Assembly (NCBI RefSeq): GCF_031456495.1
Contig: NZ_JAVDUW010000001.1
Location: 1,736,001 to 1,800,000 of the forward strand
Source of the DNA: Pedococcus sp031456495
Lineage (GTDB): Bacteria > Actinomycetota > Actinomycetes > Actinomycetales > Dermatophilaceae
DNA length: 64,000 nucleotides
Direction of reading: 5' to 3'
Position 1 is the stretch's first letter; every line of letters begins with the position of its first letter. Below are positions 41,592 to 49,164 of this stretch, piece by piece. Made by a program: the position numbers and the translations under genes. The notes beneath the pieces were generated by a model. It was not told where the DNA came from. It searched no databases and worked only from the letters and a program-made list of their open reading frames with translations.

Positions 41592-42230
41592 TCAGGCCTT
41601 CTGCGGGTGCCCGGTCAGGGCGGCCGCGCCACCCATCACGAGGAAGATCGAGCCGGAGACGTACTTCTGCCGCTCGACGGCGCGCGGGTGGCGGGCCAGC
41701 CACTGGCCGATGCCACCGGCGCTGAGCGCGTAGACGCTGTCGAACAGGGCGCCGATGACGACGAAGATCGCCCCCAGGACGAGGACCTGCGACCACACCG
41801 GGCCGGACTCCCGGTGCAGGAACTGCGGGAACAACGCCACGAAGAACACCGCGGTCTTGGGGTTGGTGATGCCCACCAGGAACGCGTCGGCGAACGCCCG
41901 CCGCGGGTTGGTGACCGGCACGCGGTCGAGCGCGAAGTGCCCGCGGCTGCGGAACTCGCGGACCGCCAGCCAGAGCAGGTATGCCGCGCCGGCGTACTTG
42001 ACGACGGAGAACGCGACGACCGAGGCGCTGATGACGGCCGACAGCCCGAACGCCGTCGCGACCACCATGAGGGCCGTCGCGGTCTCGATCCCGGCCATCG
42101 ACGCCAGCGCCAGGCGGCGGCTGCCCTGGCCGATCCCGCGCGAGATGAGGAACAGCATCGCGGGGCCGGGCAGGAGGATCAGCGCGGTGGCGGCGAGGGC
42201 GAACGTGCCCAGGGTGGCGGCGGACGGCAT
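41592..42230 (-). CDS. LysE-family amino acid exporter
   Basis: 212 residues, six hydrophobic segments. Family marks are ALILLPGPAMLFLISRGIGQG (PGP motif at the N-terminus), VVKYAGAAYLLWLAVREFR and FLVGITNPKTAVFFVALFPQFL. LysE/RhtB proteins export amino acids. The ATG at 42228-42230 starts inside a GTATGCCG octamer and is preceded by GATCCT at 7 nt; a longer frame would include a divergent promoter. It is convergent with the DinB gene (3 bp gap). Confidence 0.92.
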   Translation of the reverse strand: MPSAATLGTFALAATALILLPGPAMLFLISRGIGQGSRRLALASMAGIETATALMVVATAFGLSAVISASVVAFSVVKYAGAAYLLWLAVREFRSRGHFALDRVPVTNPRRAFADAFLVGITNPKTAVFFVALFPQFLHRESGPVWSQVLVLGAIFVVIGALFDSVYALSAGGIGQWLARHPRAVERQKYVSGSIFLVMGGAAALTGHPQKA

Positions 42231-42304
42231 ACCCGACAGGATCGGACCCCACGCGCATGCGGGGCAACGGGGAATCACGTGGCGGACGCCGCGGGGCCCC
42301 TCGC

Positions 42305-42310
42305 TAGGCT
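42305..42310 (+). promoter_or_regulatory. -10 hexamer TAGGCT of the serS promoter
   Basis: TAGGCT ends 6 nt before the GTG at 42317. Confidence 0.55.
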
Positions 42311-42316
42311 GACCCG

Positions 42317-43579
42317 GTGATCGACATCAAGCTCCTGCGCGAGGACCCGGACAGGGTCCGCGCGAGCCAGCGCGCCCGTGGCGAGGACGAGGGGGTCGTC
42401 GACGCGGTGCTGTCCGCCGACGACCGCCGGCGGGCCAGCCTCACCGAGTTCGAGCGGCTGCGCGCCGAGCAGAAGTCGATGGGCAAGCAGGTCGCGCAGG
42501 CGCAGGGCGAGGAGAAGCACGCGCTCCTGACCAAGACGAAGCACCTCGCCGCGCAGGTGAAGTCGCTGCAGGCCGACGCGGACGCCGCCGAGGAGGAGCT
42601 CGGCACGCTCATCCGGCAGATCGGCAACGTCGTCGAGCCGGGCGTCCCGGTCGGCGGCGAGGACGACTACGAGGTGCTGGAGACGGTCGGCGAGGTGCCC
42701 ACCTTCGACTTCGAGCCCCGCGACCACCTCGAGCTCGGCGAGATGCTGGGCGCGGTCGACATGGAGCGCGGCGCCAAGGTCTCGGGCTCGCGGTTCTACT
42801 TCCTCACCGGCGTCGGCGCGCGGCTCGAGCTGGCGCTTCTGAACATGGCCGTCGCCCAGGCGGTCGAGCAAGGCTTCAGCCCGATGATCACGCCGACCCT
42901 GGTCAAGACCGAGGTCATGGCGGGTGCGGGCTTCATCGACAAGCACTCGGAGGAGGTCTACCGGCTCGCCGACGACGACCTCTGGCTCACCGGCACCTCC
43001 GAGGTCGCCCTGGCCGGCTTCCACGCCGACGAGATCCTCGACCTGTCGAACGGCCCGAAGCGGTATGCCGGGTGGTCGGCCTGCTACCGCCGCGAGGCCG
43101 GGTCGTACGGCAAGGACACCCGCGGCATCATCCGGGTGCACCAGTTCCACAAGGTCGAGATGTTCACCTACTGCCGGGTCGAGGACGCCGCGGCGGAGCA
43201 CCAGCGGCTGCTCGGCTGGGAGAAGGAGATGCTCGCCAAGATCGAGGTCCCGTACCGCGTGATCGACACGGCGGCGGGCGATCTCGGCGGTCCGGCGGCG
43301 CGCAAGTTCGACTGCGAGGCGTGGGTGCCGACGCAGGGTCGCTACCGCGAGCTGACGTCGACCTCGAACTGCACGACGTACCAGGCGAGGCGGCTGGGCA
43401 CCCGTGAGCGCGACCCGAACGGCCAGGGCACGCGGGCCGTCGCCACGCTCAACGGCACGCTCGCCACGACCCGGTGGATGGTCGCGATCCTGGAGAACCA
43501 CCAGCAGGCCGACGGCTCGGTCGTCGTCCCGAAGGCGCTGCGCCCGTACCTCGGCCTCGAGGTCCTGCGCCCCGCCTGA
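42317..43579 (+). CDS. serS: Seryl-tRNA synthetase
   Basis: 420 residues, normal length. The N-terminal coiled-coil tRNA-binding arm (about 28-100) is followed by the class II core: motif 1 around FSPMITPTLVKTEVMAG, TGTSEVALAGFHADEIL, motif 2 CYRREAGSYGKDTRGIIRVHQFHKVEMF, and motif 3 NGTLATTRWMVAILENHQ. It charges tRNA-Ser and pre-tRNA-Sec with serine. It is an essential gene, transcribed alone from a leaderless promoter and followed by a large palindrome (43612-43680). Confidence 0.98.
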   Translation: MIDIKLLREDPDRVRASQRARGEDEGVVDAVLSADDRRRASLTEFERLRAEQKSMGKQVAQAQGEEKHALLTKTKHLAAQVKSLQADADAAEEELGTLIRQIGNVVEPGVPVGGEDDYEVLETVGEVPTFDFEPRDHLELGEMLGAVDMERGAKVSGSRFYFLTGVGARLELALLNMAVAQAVEQGFSPMITPTLVKTEVMAGAGFIDKHSEEVYRLADDDLWLTGTSEVALAGFHADEILDLSNGPKRYAGWSACYRREAGSYGKDTRGIIRVHQFHKVEMFTYCRVEDAAAEHQRLLGWEKEMLAKIEVPYRVIDTAAGDLGGPAARKFDCEAWVPTQGRYRELTSTSNCTTYQARRLGTRERDPNGQGTRAVATLNGTLATTRWMVAILENHQQADGSVVVPKALRPYLGLEVLRPA

Positions 43580-43611
43580 CCTCCCGCCGTTTTTCGCACC
43601 CGCGCACCCCG

Positions 43612-43680
43612 CAATACGGCAGTTGCTGGCGTGAAACGGGACTGCTGGACTGCCGTTTCGTGCCAGCAACTCCCGTTTTG
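43612..43680. repeat. Palindromic repeat family 2, copy B (after serS)
   Basis: Two 28-bp arms (43612-43639 and 43653-43680) pair with four mismatches around a 13-nt loop; each arm carries GTTGCTGGC and ACGG. It shares CCGTTTTGC and GTTGC with copy A. It could act as the serS terminator, or be a mobile palindrome. Confidence 0.7.
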
Positions 43681-43698
43681 CGAAGGGCCCGACCCGGT

Positions 43699-43704
43699 TA
43701 GGTT
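43699..43704 (+). promoter_or_regulatory. -10 hexamer TAGGTT of a leaderless promoter
   Basis: TAGGTT ends 7 nt before the GTG at 43712, which decides the start against an in-frame ATG at 43631 lying inside the palindrome. Confidence 0.55.
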
Positions 43705-43711
43705 GGGTGGC

Positions 43712-44923
43712 GTGACGCAACGACAGCTGCCGAAGTGGTCCGAGCTCAAGCCGCTGCTGCGGCCCAAGCCGCTGCAGCTCGACCCCACCCGGCGACGGCT
43801 CGACTCCGCGCTGACGATCGCCGACCTGCGCGCCGTCGCCAAGCGGCGCACCCCGCGCTCGGTCTTCGACTACACCGACGGCGCCGCCGAGGGCGAGATC
43901 AGCCTGCGCCGCGCACGGGGCACGTTCGCGAACCTCGAGTTCCGGCCCGCGATCCTGCACGACGTCTCGGCCATCGACACGACGACGTCGTTCCTGGGGC
44001 GGCCGTCCGCGCTGCCGTTCTCGTTCGCGCCGACCGGCTTCACCCGGATGATGCAGCACGAGGGCGAGCGCGCCGTGGCCCGCGTCGCCCAGCGCACCGG
44101 CATCCCGTACACCCTCTCCACGATGGGCACGACGTCGATCGAGGACGTCGCGGCCGCCGCCCCGCAGGCCCGCAAGTGGTTCCAGCTCTACGTCTGGCGC
44201 GACCGCAGCGCGGCCGAGGACCTCATGCGCCGCGCGCGACAGGCCGGGTACGAGGCGCTCGTCCTCACGGTCGACGTGCCGGTCGCCGGGGCTCGCCTGC
44301 GCGACGCCCGCAACGGGTTCTCGATCCCGCCCGCCCTGACGGTGCGCACGGTCGCCGACGCCGCGATGCACCCGGCGTGGTGGGTCAACCTGCTCACGAC
44401 CGAGCCGCTGACGTTCGCCAGCCTGAGCTCGTGGGACGGCACCATCGCCGAGCTGCTCGACGCGCTGTTCGACCCGACGATGACGCTCGCCGACCTGGAG
44501 TGGGTGCGCTCGCAGTGGGACGGCCCGCTCATCATCAAGGGCATCCAGACGGTCGAGGATGCGCGCACCGTCTTCGACGCCGGCGTCGACGCGATCGTCC
44601 TGTCCAACCACGGCGGGCGCCAGCTCGACCGCGCGCCCGTGCCGCTGCGGCTGCTGCCCGAGGTGCGCGAGGCGCTCGGCCCCGACAAGGAGGTCATGCT
44701 CGACACCGGCGTCATGTCCGGCGCCGACGTCGTGGCCGCGGTGGCCCTCGGCGCGAGCAGCGTCATGGTCGGCCGCGCCTACCTCTACGGACTCATGGCC
44801 GGTGGCGAGGCGGGCGTCCAGCGGGCCGTCGACATCCTCACCGCCGAGGTCCGGCGCACGATGGCGCTGCTCGGTGTCCCCACGGTCGCGGACCTGCACC
44901 CGCACCACGTCCGCCTCCCGTAG
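43712..44923 (+). CDS. FMN-dependent alpha-hydroxy-acid oxidase/dehydrogenase (lactate dehydrogenase type)
   Basis: 403 residues of the glycolate oxidase/L-lactate dehydrogenase TIM barrel: VFDYTDGAAEGEISLRRAR, LPFSFAPTGFTRMMQ, TLSTMGTTSIEDVA, WFQLYVWRDR, GPLIIKGIQT (catalytic Lys), VLSNHGGRQLDRA (catalytic His-Gly-Gly-Arg) and VMVGRAYLYGLMAGGE. It oxidises an L-2-hydroxy acid such as lactate; mandelate, mycofactocin-linked and other substrates are possible. No lutABC-type genes are near. Confidence 0.92.
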   Translation: MTQRQLPKWSELKPLLRPKPLQLDPTRRRLDSALTIADLRAVAKRRTPRSVFDYTDGAAEGEISLRRARGTFANLEFRPAILHDVSAIDTTTSFLGRPSALPFSFAPTGFTRMMQHEGERAVARVAQRTGIPYTLSTMGTTSIEDVAAAAPQARKWFQLYVWRDRSAAEDLMRRARQAGYEALVLTVDVPVAGARLRDARNGFSIPPALTVRTVADAAMHPAWWVNLLTTEPLTFASLSSWDGTIAELLDALFDPTMTLADLEWVRSQWDGPLIIKGIQTVEDARTVFDAGVDAIVLSNHGGRQLDRAPVPLRLLPEVREALGPDKEVMLDTGVMSGADVVAAVALGASSVMVGRAYLYGLMAGGEAGVQRAVDILTAEVRRTMALLGVPTVADLHPHHVRLP

Positions 44924-44926
44924 GTT
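44921..44926 (+). promoter_or_regulatory. -10 hexamer TAGGTT overlapping a stop codon
   Basis: TAGGTT ends 6 nt before the ATG at 44933; its TAG is the stop codon of the preceding oxidase gene. Confidence 0.5.
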
Positions 44927-44932
44927 CGGGGC

Positions 44933-45730
44933 ATGAAGCCCCACCTCGTCGCGCTCGACGTCGACGGCACCACCATCGACCACGCGGGCGTCATGTCGCC
45001 GGCCGTCCGCGACGCCGTCCGCGACGTGGTGGCCGCCGGCCACCACGTCATCGTCTCGACCGGTCGCTCGATCGTGGCGACGACCCCGATCCTCGAGGAG
45101 CTCGGGATCGCGACGGGGTATGCCGTGTGCTCCAACGGCGCGGTCACGATCGAGCTGGATCCCGCCGAGGACAAGGGTTTCCGCGTGCTGGAGGCCGTGA
45201 CGTTCGACCCGGCGCCGGCCCTGAACCTGCTGCGGGTCGAGTGGCCCGACGCCGTCGTCGCGGTCGAGGAGCTGGGCGTCGGGTTCAAGCTGAGCGCCCC
45301 GTTCCCCGACGGGGAGCTCCAGGGCGAGCTCCGGGTCGTGCCCTGGGACGAGCTGGTCGCCGACCCGGTGACCCGCGTGACCTTCCGGGCGCCCGAGGGC
45401 ACGGCCGAGGACTTCCTCGCCCTCACCGAGCGGATCGGCCTGCACGGGGTCAACTACGCGGTCGGCTTCTCGGCCTGGCTCGACCTCAACCCCGAGGGCG
45501 TCTCCAAGGGCTCGGCGCTGGAGATCCTGCGCCGCCGCCTCGACGTCGAGCCGCGGTACACCGTCGCGGTCGGCGACCAGCGCAACGACGTCGAGATGCT
45601 CCACTGGGCGGCGCGCGGCGTGGCCATGGGCAACGCCCCCGACGAGGTGAAGGCGGTCGCCGACGAGGTGACCGGCCACGTCGACGACGACGGTCTGCTG
45701 CCGGTCCTGCGCTCCCTGCTCGAGGGCTGA
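44933..45730 (+). CDS. Cof-type HAD hydrolase
   Basis: 265 residues: HLVALDVDGTTIDHAG (motif I DxDGT), IVSTGRSIVAT (motif II), Lys in EGVSKGSALEILRRRLD (motif III) and VAVGDQRNDVEMLHWAARGVAMGNAPDEVKAVAD (motif IV). It has a type C2 cap. It is a sugar or nucleotide phosphatase of unknown substrate. It begins 9 bp after the oxidase stop, but its own leaderless promoter is suggested by TAGGTT across that stop. Confidence 0.92.
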   Translation: MKPHLVALDVDGTTIDHAGVMSPAVRDAVRDVVAAGHHVIVSTGRSIVATTPILEELGIATGYAVCSNGAVTIELDPAEDKGFRVLEAVTFDPAPALNLLRVEWPDAVVAVEELGVGFKLSAPFPDGELQGELRVVPWDELVADPVTRVTFRAPEGTAEDFLALTERIGLHGVNYAVGFSAWLDLNPEGVSKGSALEILRRRLDVEPRYTVAVGDQRNDVEMLHWAARGVAMGNAPDEVKAVADEVTGHVDDDGLLPVLRSLLEG

Positions 45731-45746
45731 CGCCACCCCCGCCGGG

Positions 45747-45752
45747 TAGCGT
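45747..45752 (+). promoter_or_regulatory. -10 hexamer TAGCGT of a leaderless promoter
   Basis: TAGCGT ends 6 nt before the ATG at 45759. Confidence 0.55.
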
Positions 45753-45758
45753 GCCGGT

Positions 45759-46100
45759 ATGCGCCACGTGGTGACGGCGGAGGACACGGCCAGGGCCCTC
45801 GGGAGCGGCGACGTCGAGGTGCTCGGGACGCCGCGGCTCCTGGCGTGGATCGAGGCGGCGACCGTCGAGGCGGCCGCCCACCACGTGCCGGAGGGCTCCA
45901 CGAGCGTGGGCCGGTCGGTCGAGCTCGCGCACCGCAGACCCACCGCCGTGGGTGCCGCGGTCGAGGTCGTGGCCGACGACCCGGTGGTCGAGGGACACAG
46001 CCTCGTGTTCGACGTCCGGGCGGTGGACGACGAGGGCCGGCTCGTCGCCGACGGCCGGGTCACCCGCATCGTCGTCGACCGAGCCGGCTTCGACGCCTGA
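45759..46100 (+). CDS. Hotdog-fold thioesterase (FlK-like)
   Basis: 113 residues, one hotdog domain. The order TSVGRSVELAHRRPTAVG (Ser/Thr and Glu) followed by VEGHSLVFDVRAVDDEG (His) matches the catalytic placement in fluoroacetyl-CoA thioesterase-like proteins, a group common in bacteria with ordinary acyl-CoA substrates. It is cytoplasmic. The same-strand HAD gene ends 28 bp upstream; the repeat element at 46157-46234 lies downstream. Confidence 0.82.
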   Translation: MRHVVTAEDTARALGSGDVEVLGTPRLLAWIEAATVEAAAHHVPEGSTSVGRSVELAHRRPTAVGAAVEVVADDPVVEGHSLVFDVRAVDDEGRLVADGRVTRIVVDRAGFDA

Positions 46101-46156
46101 CCCGGCCGGCCACCCGCCCCGACGGCGACCCGGCAGCCGCCCGGCATACGTGCACG

Positions 46157-46234
46157 CTCGTCTGCGCACAGACGCCCGGGTCACTGCGCGGTGAGCGAAT
46201 CCCTGCGCAGTGACACGCAGGTGTGTGCACAGAC
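46157..46234. repeat. Palindromic repeat family 1, copy 2
   Basis: Flanks TCTGCGCACAGAC and GTGTGCACAGAC (direct) enclose GGGTCACTGCGC / GCGCAGTGACAC (inverted). Intergenic, between the thioesterase and SpoU methyltransferase genes. Confidence 0.85.
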
Positions 46235-46284
46235 CCGGGAGCGGCCACCCCGACCGGCGCGCACCTGCCACACTGGGGCGCGCC

Positions 46285-47109
46285 ATGGCTGACCTGCACC
46301 TCACCTCGCCCGCCAACCCGCGCCTGAAGTCCCTCGCCGCGCTGCGCCGTCGCCGCGGCCGTGAGGAGTCCGGCCGCACGCTCGTCGAGGGGTACGAGGA
46401 GCTGTCGCTCGCCCTCGACGCCGGCGTGCTGCCCGAGTCGCTGTACTACTGCCCCGAGTTCATGCTCGACCCGGCGACGCAGATCCGCGTGGTCGACGAG
46501 GTCCGGGCCAGGGGCGTCGACACCGTGCAGGTGTCGCGGGCCGCGTTCGAGAAGGTCGCCTACCGGGAGGGGCCTGACGGCTTCCTCGCCGTGGTCCCGG
46601 CCGTGACCCGGACCTGCGCCGACCTCGAGCTCGGCGCGAGCGCGCTCGTCGTGCTCTGCCAGGGCGTGGAGAAGCCCGGCAACCTCGGCGCGATGCTGCG
46701 CACCGCCGACGCCGCCGGGGCCGACGCGGTCGTGGCGGCCGACCCGGTGACGGACTGGGGCAACCCCAACCTGGTCCGGGCGTCCAAGGGCACGGTCTTC
46801 AGCGTGCCGGTCGCCAGCGACAGCACCGAGGACACCCTCGCCTGGCTCGAGGCCCACGGCATCGCCCTCGTCGCGACGACGCCCGACACCGACCTGCTGC
46901 ACACCGACGTCGACTACACCGGGCCCGTCGCGATCGCCGTCGGCGCCGAGAAGTACGGCCTCACCGACGAGGTGCTGGAGCGCGCGACACACCGGGTCCG
47001 GATCCCGATGGCGGGCAAGGCGAACTCGCTCAACGTGGCGACATCGGCCGCCATCGTCATCTACGAGGCGGTGCGCCAGCGCGGCCTGGCGGGAGCCTCG
47101 TCACACTGA
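46285..47109 (+). CDS. SpoU/TrmH-family RNA 2'-O-methyltransferase
   Basis: 274 residues. The N-terminal substrate-binding domain (NPRLKSLAALRRRRGREESGRTLVEGYEEL) is followed by the knotted SPOUT domain: VVLCQGVEKPGNLGAMLRTADAAGADAVV (motif 1), AVGAEKYGL (motif 2) and IPMAGKANSLNVATSAAIVIYEA (motif 3). It methylates a ribose in rRNA or tRNA with SAM; RlmB/TsnR-like specificity cannot be chosen. The ATG at 46285 begins the conserved domain; in-frame codons upstream lie in the repeat element. Confidence 0.92.
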   Translation: MADLHLTSPANPRLKSLAALRRRRGREESGRTLVEGYEELSLALDAGVLPESLYYCPEFMLDPATQIRVVDEVRARGVDTVQVSRAAFEKVAYREGPDGFLAVVPAVTRTCADLELGASALVVLCQGVEKPGNLGAMLRTADAAGADAVVAADPVTDWGNPNLVRASKGTVFSVPVASDSTEDTLAWLEAHGIALVATTPDTDLLHTDVDYTGPVAIAVGAEKYGLTDEVLERATHRVRIPMAGKANSLNVATSAAIVIYEAVRQRGLAGASSH

Positions 47110-47121
47110 CCCCACCCGTGT

Positions 47122-47135
47122 CAGGAGCACTCCTG
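47122..47135. promoter_or_regulatory. Small perfect palindrome before the VOC gene
   Basis: CAGGAG-CA-CTCCTG, about 10 bp upstream of the CACGAT hexamer (47145-47150) that precedes ATG 47158 by 7 nt. Possible operator, or simply part of the SpoU gene's end. Confidence 0.3.
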
Positions 47136-47157
47136 AGCGTGTGTCACGATGTCGGGT

Positions 47158-47793
47158 ATGCGAGTTGACCACGTGTCGTATGCGGCGGAGCACGACGGTC
47201 TGCAGGCGACCGCGGAACGCCTGTCGAAGCTGATCGGTGTGGACCCCGTCGACGGCGGCATCCACCCGCGGTTCGGCACTCGCAACGTGATCCTGCCGCT
47301 GGCGCACGACCGCTACGTCGAGGTCGTCGAGGTGCTGGACCACCCCGCCTCCGACAAGGCGCCGTTCGGCCAGGCCGTGCGCGCCCGTTCCGAGAACGGT
47401 GGCGGCTGGCTCGGCTGGGTCGTCGCCGTCGACGACATCAAGCCCGTCGAGGAGCGGATCGGCCGCCAGTCGGTCGAGGGCAACCGCCACCGCCCCGACG
47501 GTGTCGAGCTGAAGTGGCGCCAGCTCGGGGTCAAGGGCCTCATCTCCGACCCGCAGCTGCCGTTCTTCGTGCAGTGGGAGGACCGGGCCCTGCACCCGTC
47601 CGTCGGTGCCCACACCGAGGTGACCATCGAGGGCCTGCAGATCGCCGGCGACCCGGCGCGCGTCCGCGAGTGGCTGGACCTGCCGCCGGAGGGCACCTCC
47701 ACCGTCATCGACTTCACCTTCGTGGCGCCGCACGGCACCCCCGGGCTGCTCGCCGTCACCTTCGCGACCCCGACGGGCACCGTCACCGTCTGA
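47158..47793 (+). CDS. VOC/glyoxalase-like domain protein
   Basis: About 212 residues: RVDHVSYAAEHDGLQATAERLSKLIG, VILPLAHDRYVEVVEVLDHPASDKAPFG, GGGWLGWVVAVDDI, then the second half with FFVQWEDRALHPS and HTEVTIEGLQIAGDPARV. This is the glyoxalase_3-like layout often seen in actinobacteria, with possible metal-binding His and Glu residues. Substrate unknown. An ATG 9 nt upstream (47149) is an alternative but falls within the -10 candidate CACGAT. Confidence 0.82.
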   Translation: MRVDHVSYAAEHDGLQATAERLSKLIGVDPVDGGIHPRFGTRNVILPLAHDRYVEVVEVLDHPASDKAPFGQAVRARSENGGGWLGWVVAVDDIKPVEERIGRQSVEGNRHRPDGVELKWRQLGVKGLISDPQLPFFVQWEDRALHPSVGAHTEVTIEGLQIAGDPARVREWLDLPPEGTSTVIDFTFVAPHGTPGLLAVTFATPTGTVTV

Positions 47794-47808
47794 TCCGTAC
47801 GTCGCCTC

Positions 47809-47842
47809 GACGCCCCGCCCGGTCCGACCGGCGCGGGGCGTC
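47809..47842 (+). terminator. Strong hairpin after the VOC gene
   Basis: GACGCCCCGC (47809-47818) and GCGGGGCGTC (47833-47842) with an inner CCGGT/ACCGG stem; TCGTTCC follows. Begins 16 bp after the stop. The rest of the 312-bp gap to the next gene holds only the repeat copy at 47875-47957 and an untranslated leader. Confidence 0.6.
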
Positions 47843-47874
47843 GTCGTTCCCTGGCCCGTCGCACCCCTGATCGG

Positions 47875-47957
47875 AGGTCTGCGCACAGACCAGCGTGTCA
47901 CTGCGCGCGGATCCGCTCAGCGCGCAGTGACACGGACATGTGTGCACAGACCAGCGT
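47875..47957. repeat. Palindromic repeat family 1, copy 3
   Basis: The most symmetric copy: GTGTCACTGCGCG (47895-47907) and CGCGCAGTGACAC (47921-47933) are perfect 13-bp arms, flanked by direct CTGCGCACAGACCAGCGTGT and TGTGCACAGACCAGCGTGTT sequences. Intergenic. Confidence 0.88.
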
Positions 47958-48105
47958 GTTCGAGAGCGCGCGCGCCGGTGATCGCGGCCTCCGACCTCCA
48001 GGCCGTCTACGACGAACGCGCGACCCGGCCCCGTCACAGCCGCCCTACCGTGGGGAGGCCGGTCACGTGCCCCTGGCCGGCGCCAGCGCCCGAGCAGGAG
48101 GGGCC

Positions 48106-48762
48106 GTGGACGCGACGCCCGCACAGCCCGTGCCGCCGTCGGTGCGTGCCCAGGTCCTCGCCACCGAGCACTGGTCGCTGCTCGCGACCCGCAGCATGAC
48201 GTGGTCGGAGGTCATGAGCCGCATCACGATCCACCTCACCGTCACCTCGGCCTCGCTGGTCGTCCTCGCCCTCGTCGCGCAGGCGACCGGCTTCGGGACC
48301 GGCTTCCGGGTCATGGCGATCGGGCTGGCGGCATACTCCCTCGTGCTCGGCACGCTCACCGCCGCCCGGGTGCACAACGCCAGCCACGACGACGCGGCCA
48401 TGGTGCTCGGCATGAACCGGCTCCGCGCCGCCTACGTGGACCTCGACCCGGGCATCGCGCCGTACCTCGTCGCCGGGACGACGAGCGACCGCGAAGGCCT
48501 GATGCTCACCTACCTCATGGGTGCCCGGCGCTCGACGTTCAGCCACGTCGTGGCGAGCACCGCCATGTTCATGAACGCCGTGAACACCATGGTCGCCGGC
48601 ACGTTGGGGGCCCTCGTCGCCTATGCCGTGGGCGCAGGTCCGGTCGTCACCAGCGTCGTCGGGGTGCTCACCGCACTGGCCCACCTGGGGGCCATGGTGG
48701 AGTGGGGCCGCCGGACGTTCGGGGTGGACCCGCCGGGTGCGGGCCAGGGCCGGGTGCCCTAG
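48106..48762 (+). CDS. Small integral membrane protein, conserved hypothetical
   Basis: 218 residues from GTG with CAGGAGG 6 nt upstream. The N-terminal QVLATEHWSLLATRSMTWSEVMSR is recognisable from a conserved actinobacterial group of unknown function. Four hydrophobic segments follow (SASLVVLALVAQATGFG, VMAIGLAAYSLVLGTL, FMNAVNTMVAGTLGALVAY, VVTSVVGVLTALAHLG). A charged cytoplasmic-type stretch contains RVHNASHDDAAMVLGMNRLR. Its stop overlaps the stop of the convergent gene by 4 bp. No function is assigned. Confidence 0.75.
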   Translation: MDATPAQPVPPSVRAQVLATEHWSLLATRSMTWSEVMSRITIHLTVTSASLVVLALVAQATGFGTGFRVMAIGLAAYSLVLGTLTAARVHNASHDDAAMVLGMNRLRAAYVDLDPGIAPYLVAGTTSDREGLMLTYLMGARRSTFSHVVASTAMFMNAVNTMVAGTLGALVAYAVGAGPVVTSVVGVLTALAHLGAMVEWGRRTFGVDPPGAGQGRVP

Positions 48763-49118
48763 CTCGCGGGGGGTCGCTCCTGCTCGGTCACCAGCCCGCG
48801 GACCGAGGGCAGCTGCGCGAGCCCGTTGACGACCACGGAGAACACGAGCAGCGCCACCGCCCAGCCGTGGTGCCCGGCCACCCACAGCCCCAGCGACGCG
48901 AGGCCGAAGACCAGCACCTTGACCGCGGGGCGCACGACCGGGCCGCCCCAGCGCGCCCGCGGCGACGCGAAGGCCCACCACACGGCGACCACGAGCACCG
49001 GTGCGAGGACGGCCAGTGACCAGCCCCCGGCATACGAGCCCCACACCCCGGCGGCCACCGCGGCCAGCACCTCGTCGAGGAAGACGAGCGCCAGCACCAA
49101 CCATCCCAGCGCGGCCAC
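48759..49118 (-). CDS. DUF2568 (YrdB-like) membrane protein
   Basis: 119 residues, four hydrophobic helices (LGWLVLALVFLDEVLAAVAAGVWG, LAVLAPVLVVAVWWAFASPRARW, PAVKVLVFGLASLGLWVAG, WAVALLVFSVVVNGLAQL). FLDEVLAAVA and FASPRARWG match the YrdB/DUF2568 family of unknown function. GTG start with GGGGGAC upstream. Confidence 0.8.
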   Translation of the reverse strand: MAALGWLVLALVFLDEVLAAVAAGVWGSYAGGWSLAVLAPVLVVAVWWAFASPRARWGGPVVRPAVKVLVFGLASLGLWVAGHHGWAVALLVFSVVVNGLAQLPSVRGLVTEQERPPAS

Positions 49119-49164
49119 GCGCGTCCCCCTTCGTCCACCCGGCGCCGTCGGCCGGCTCGTGCGG

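Noticed and set aside
42275..46147. A very long open frame (about 1290 codons) on the minus strand opposite serS, the oxidase and the HAD gene
   Set aside because: Composition is Arg/Asp/His/Gly/Val-rich without family motifs, as expected for antisense of high-GC genes; the + strand genes are certain.
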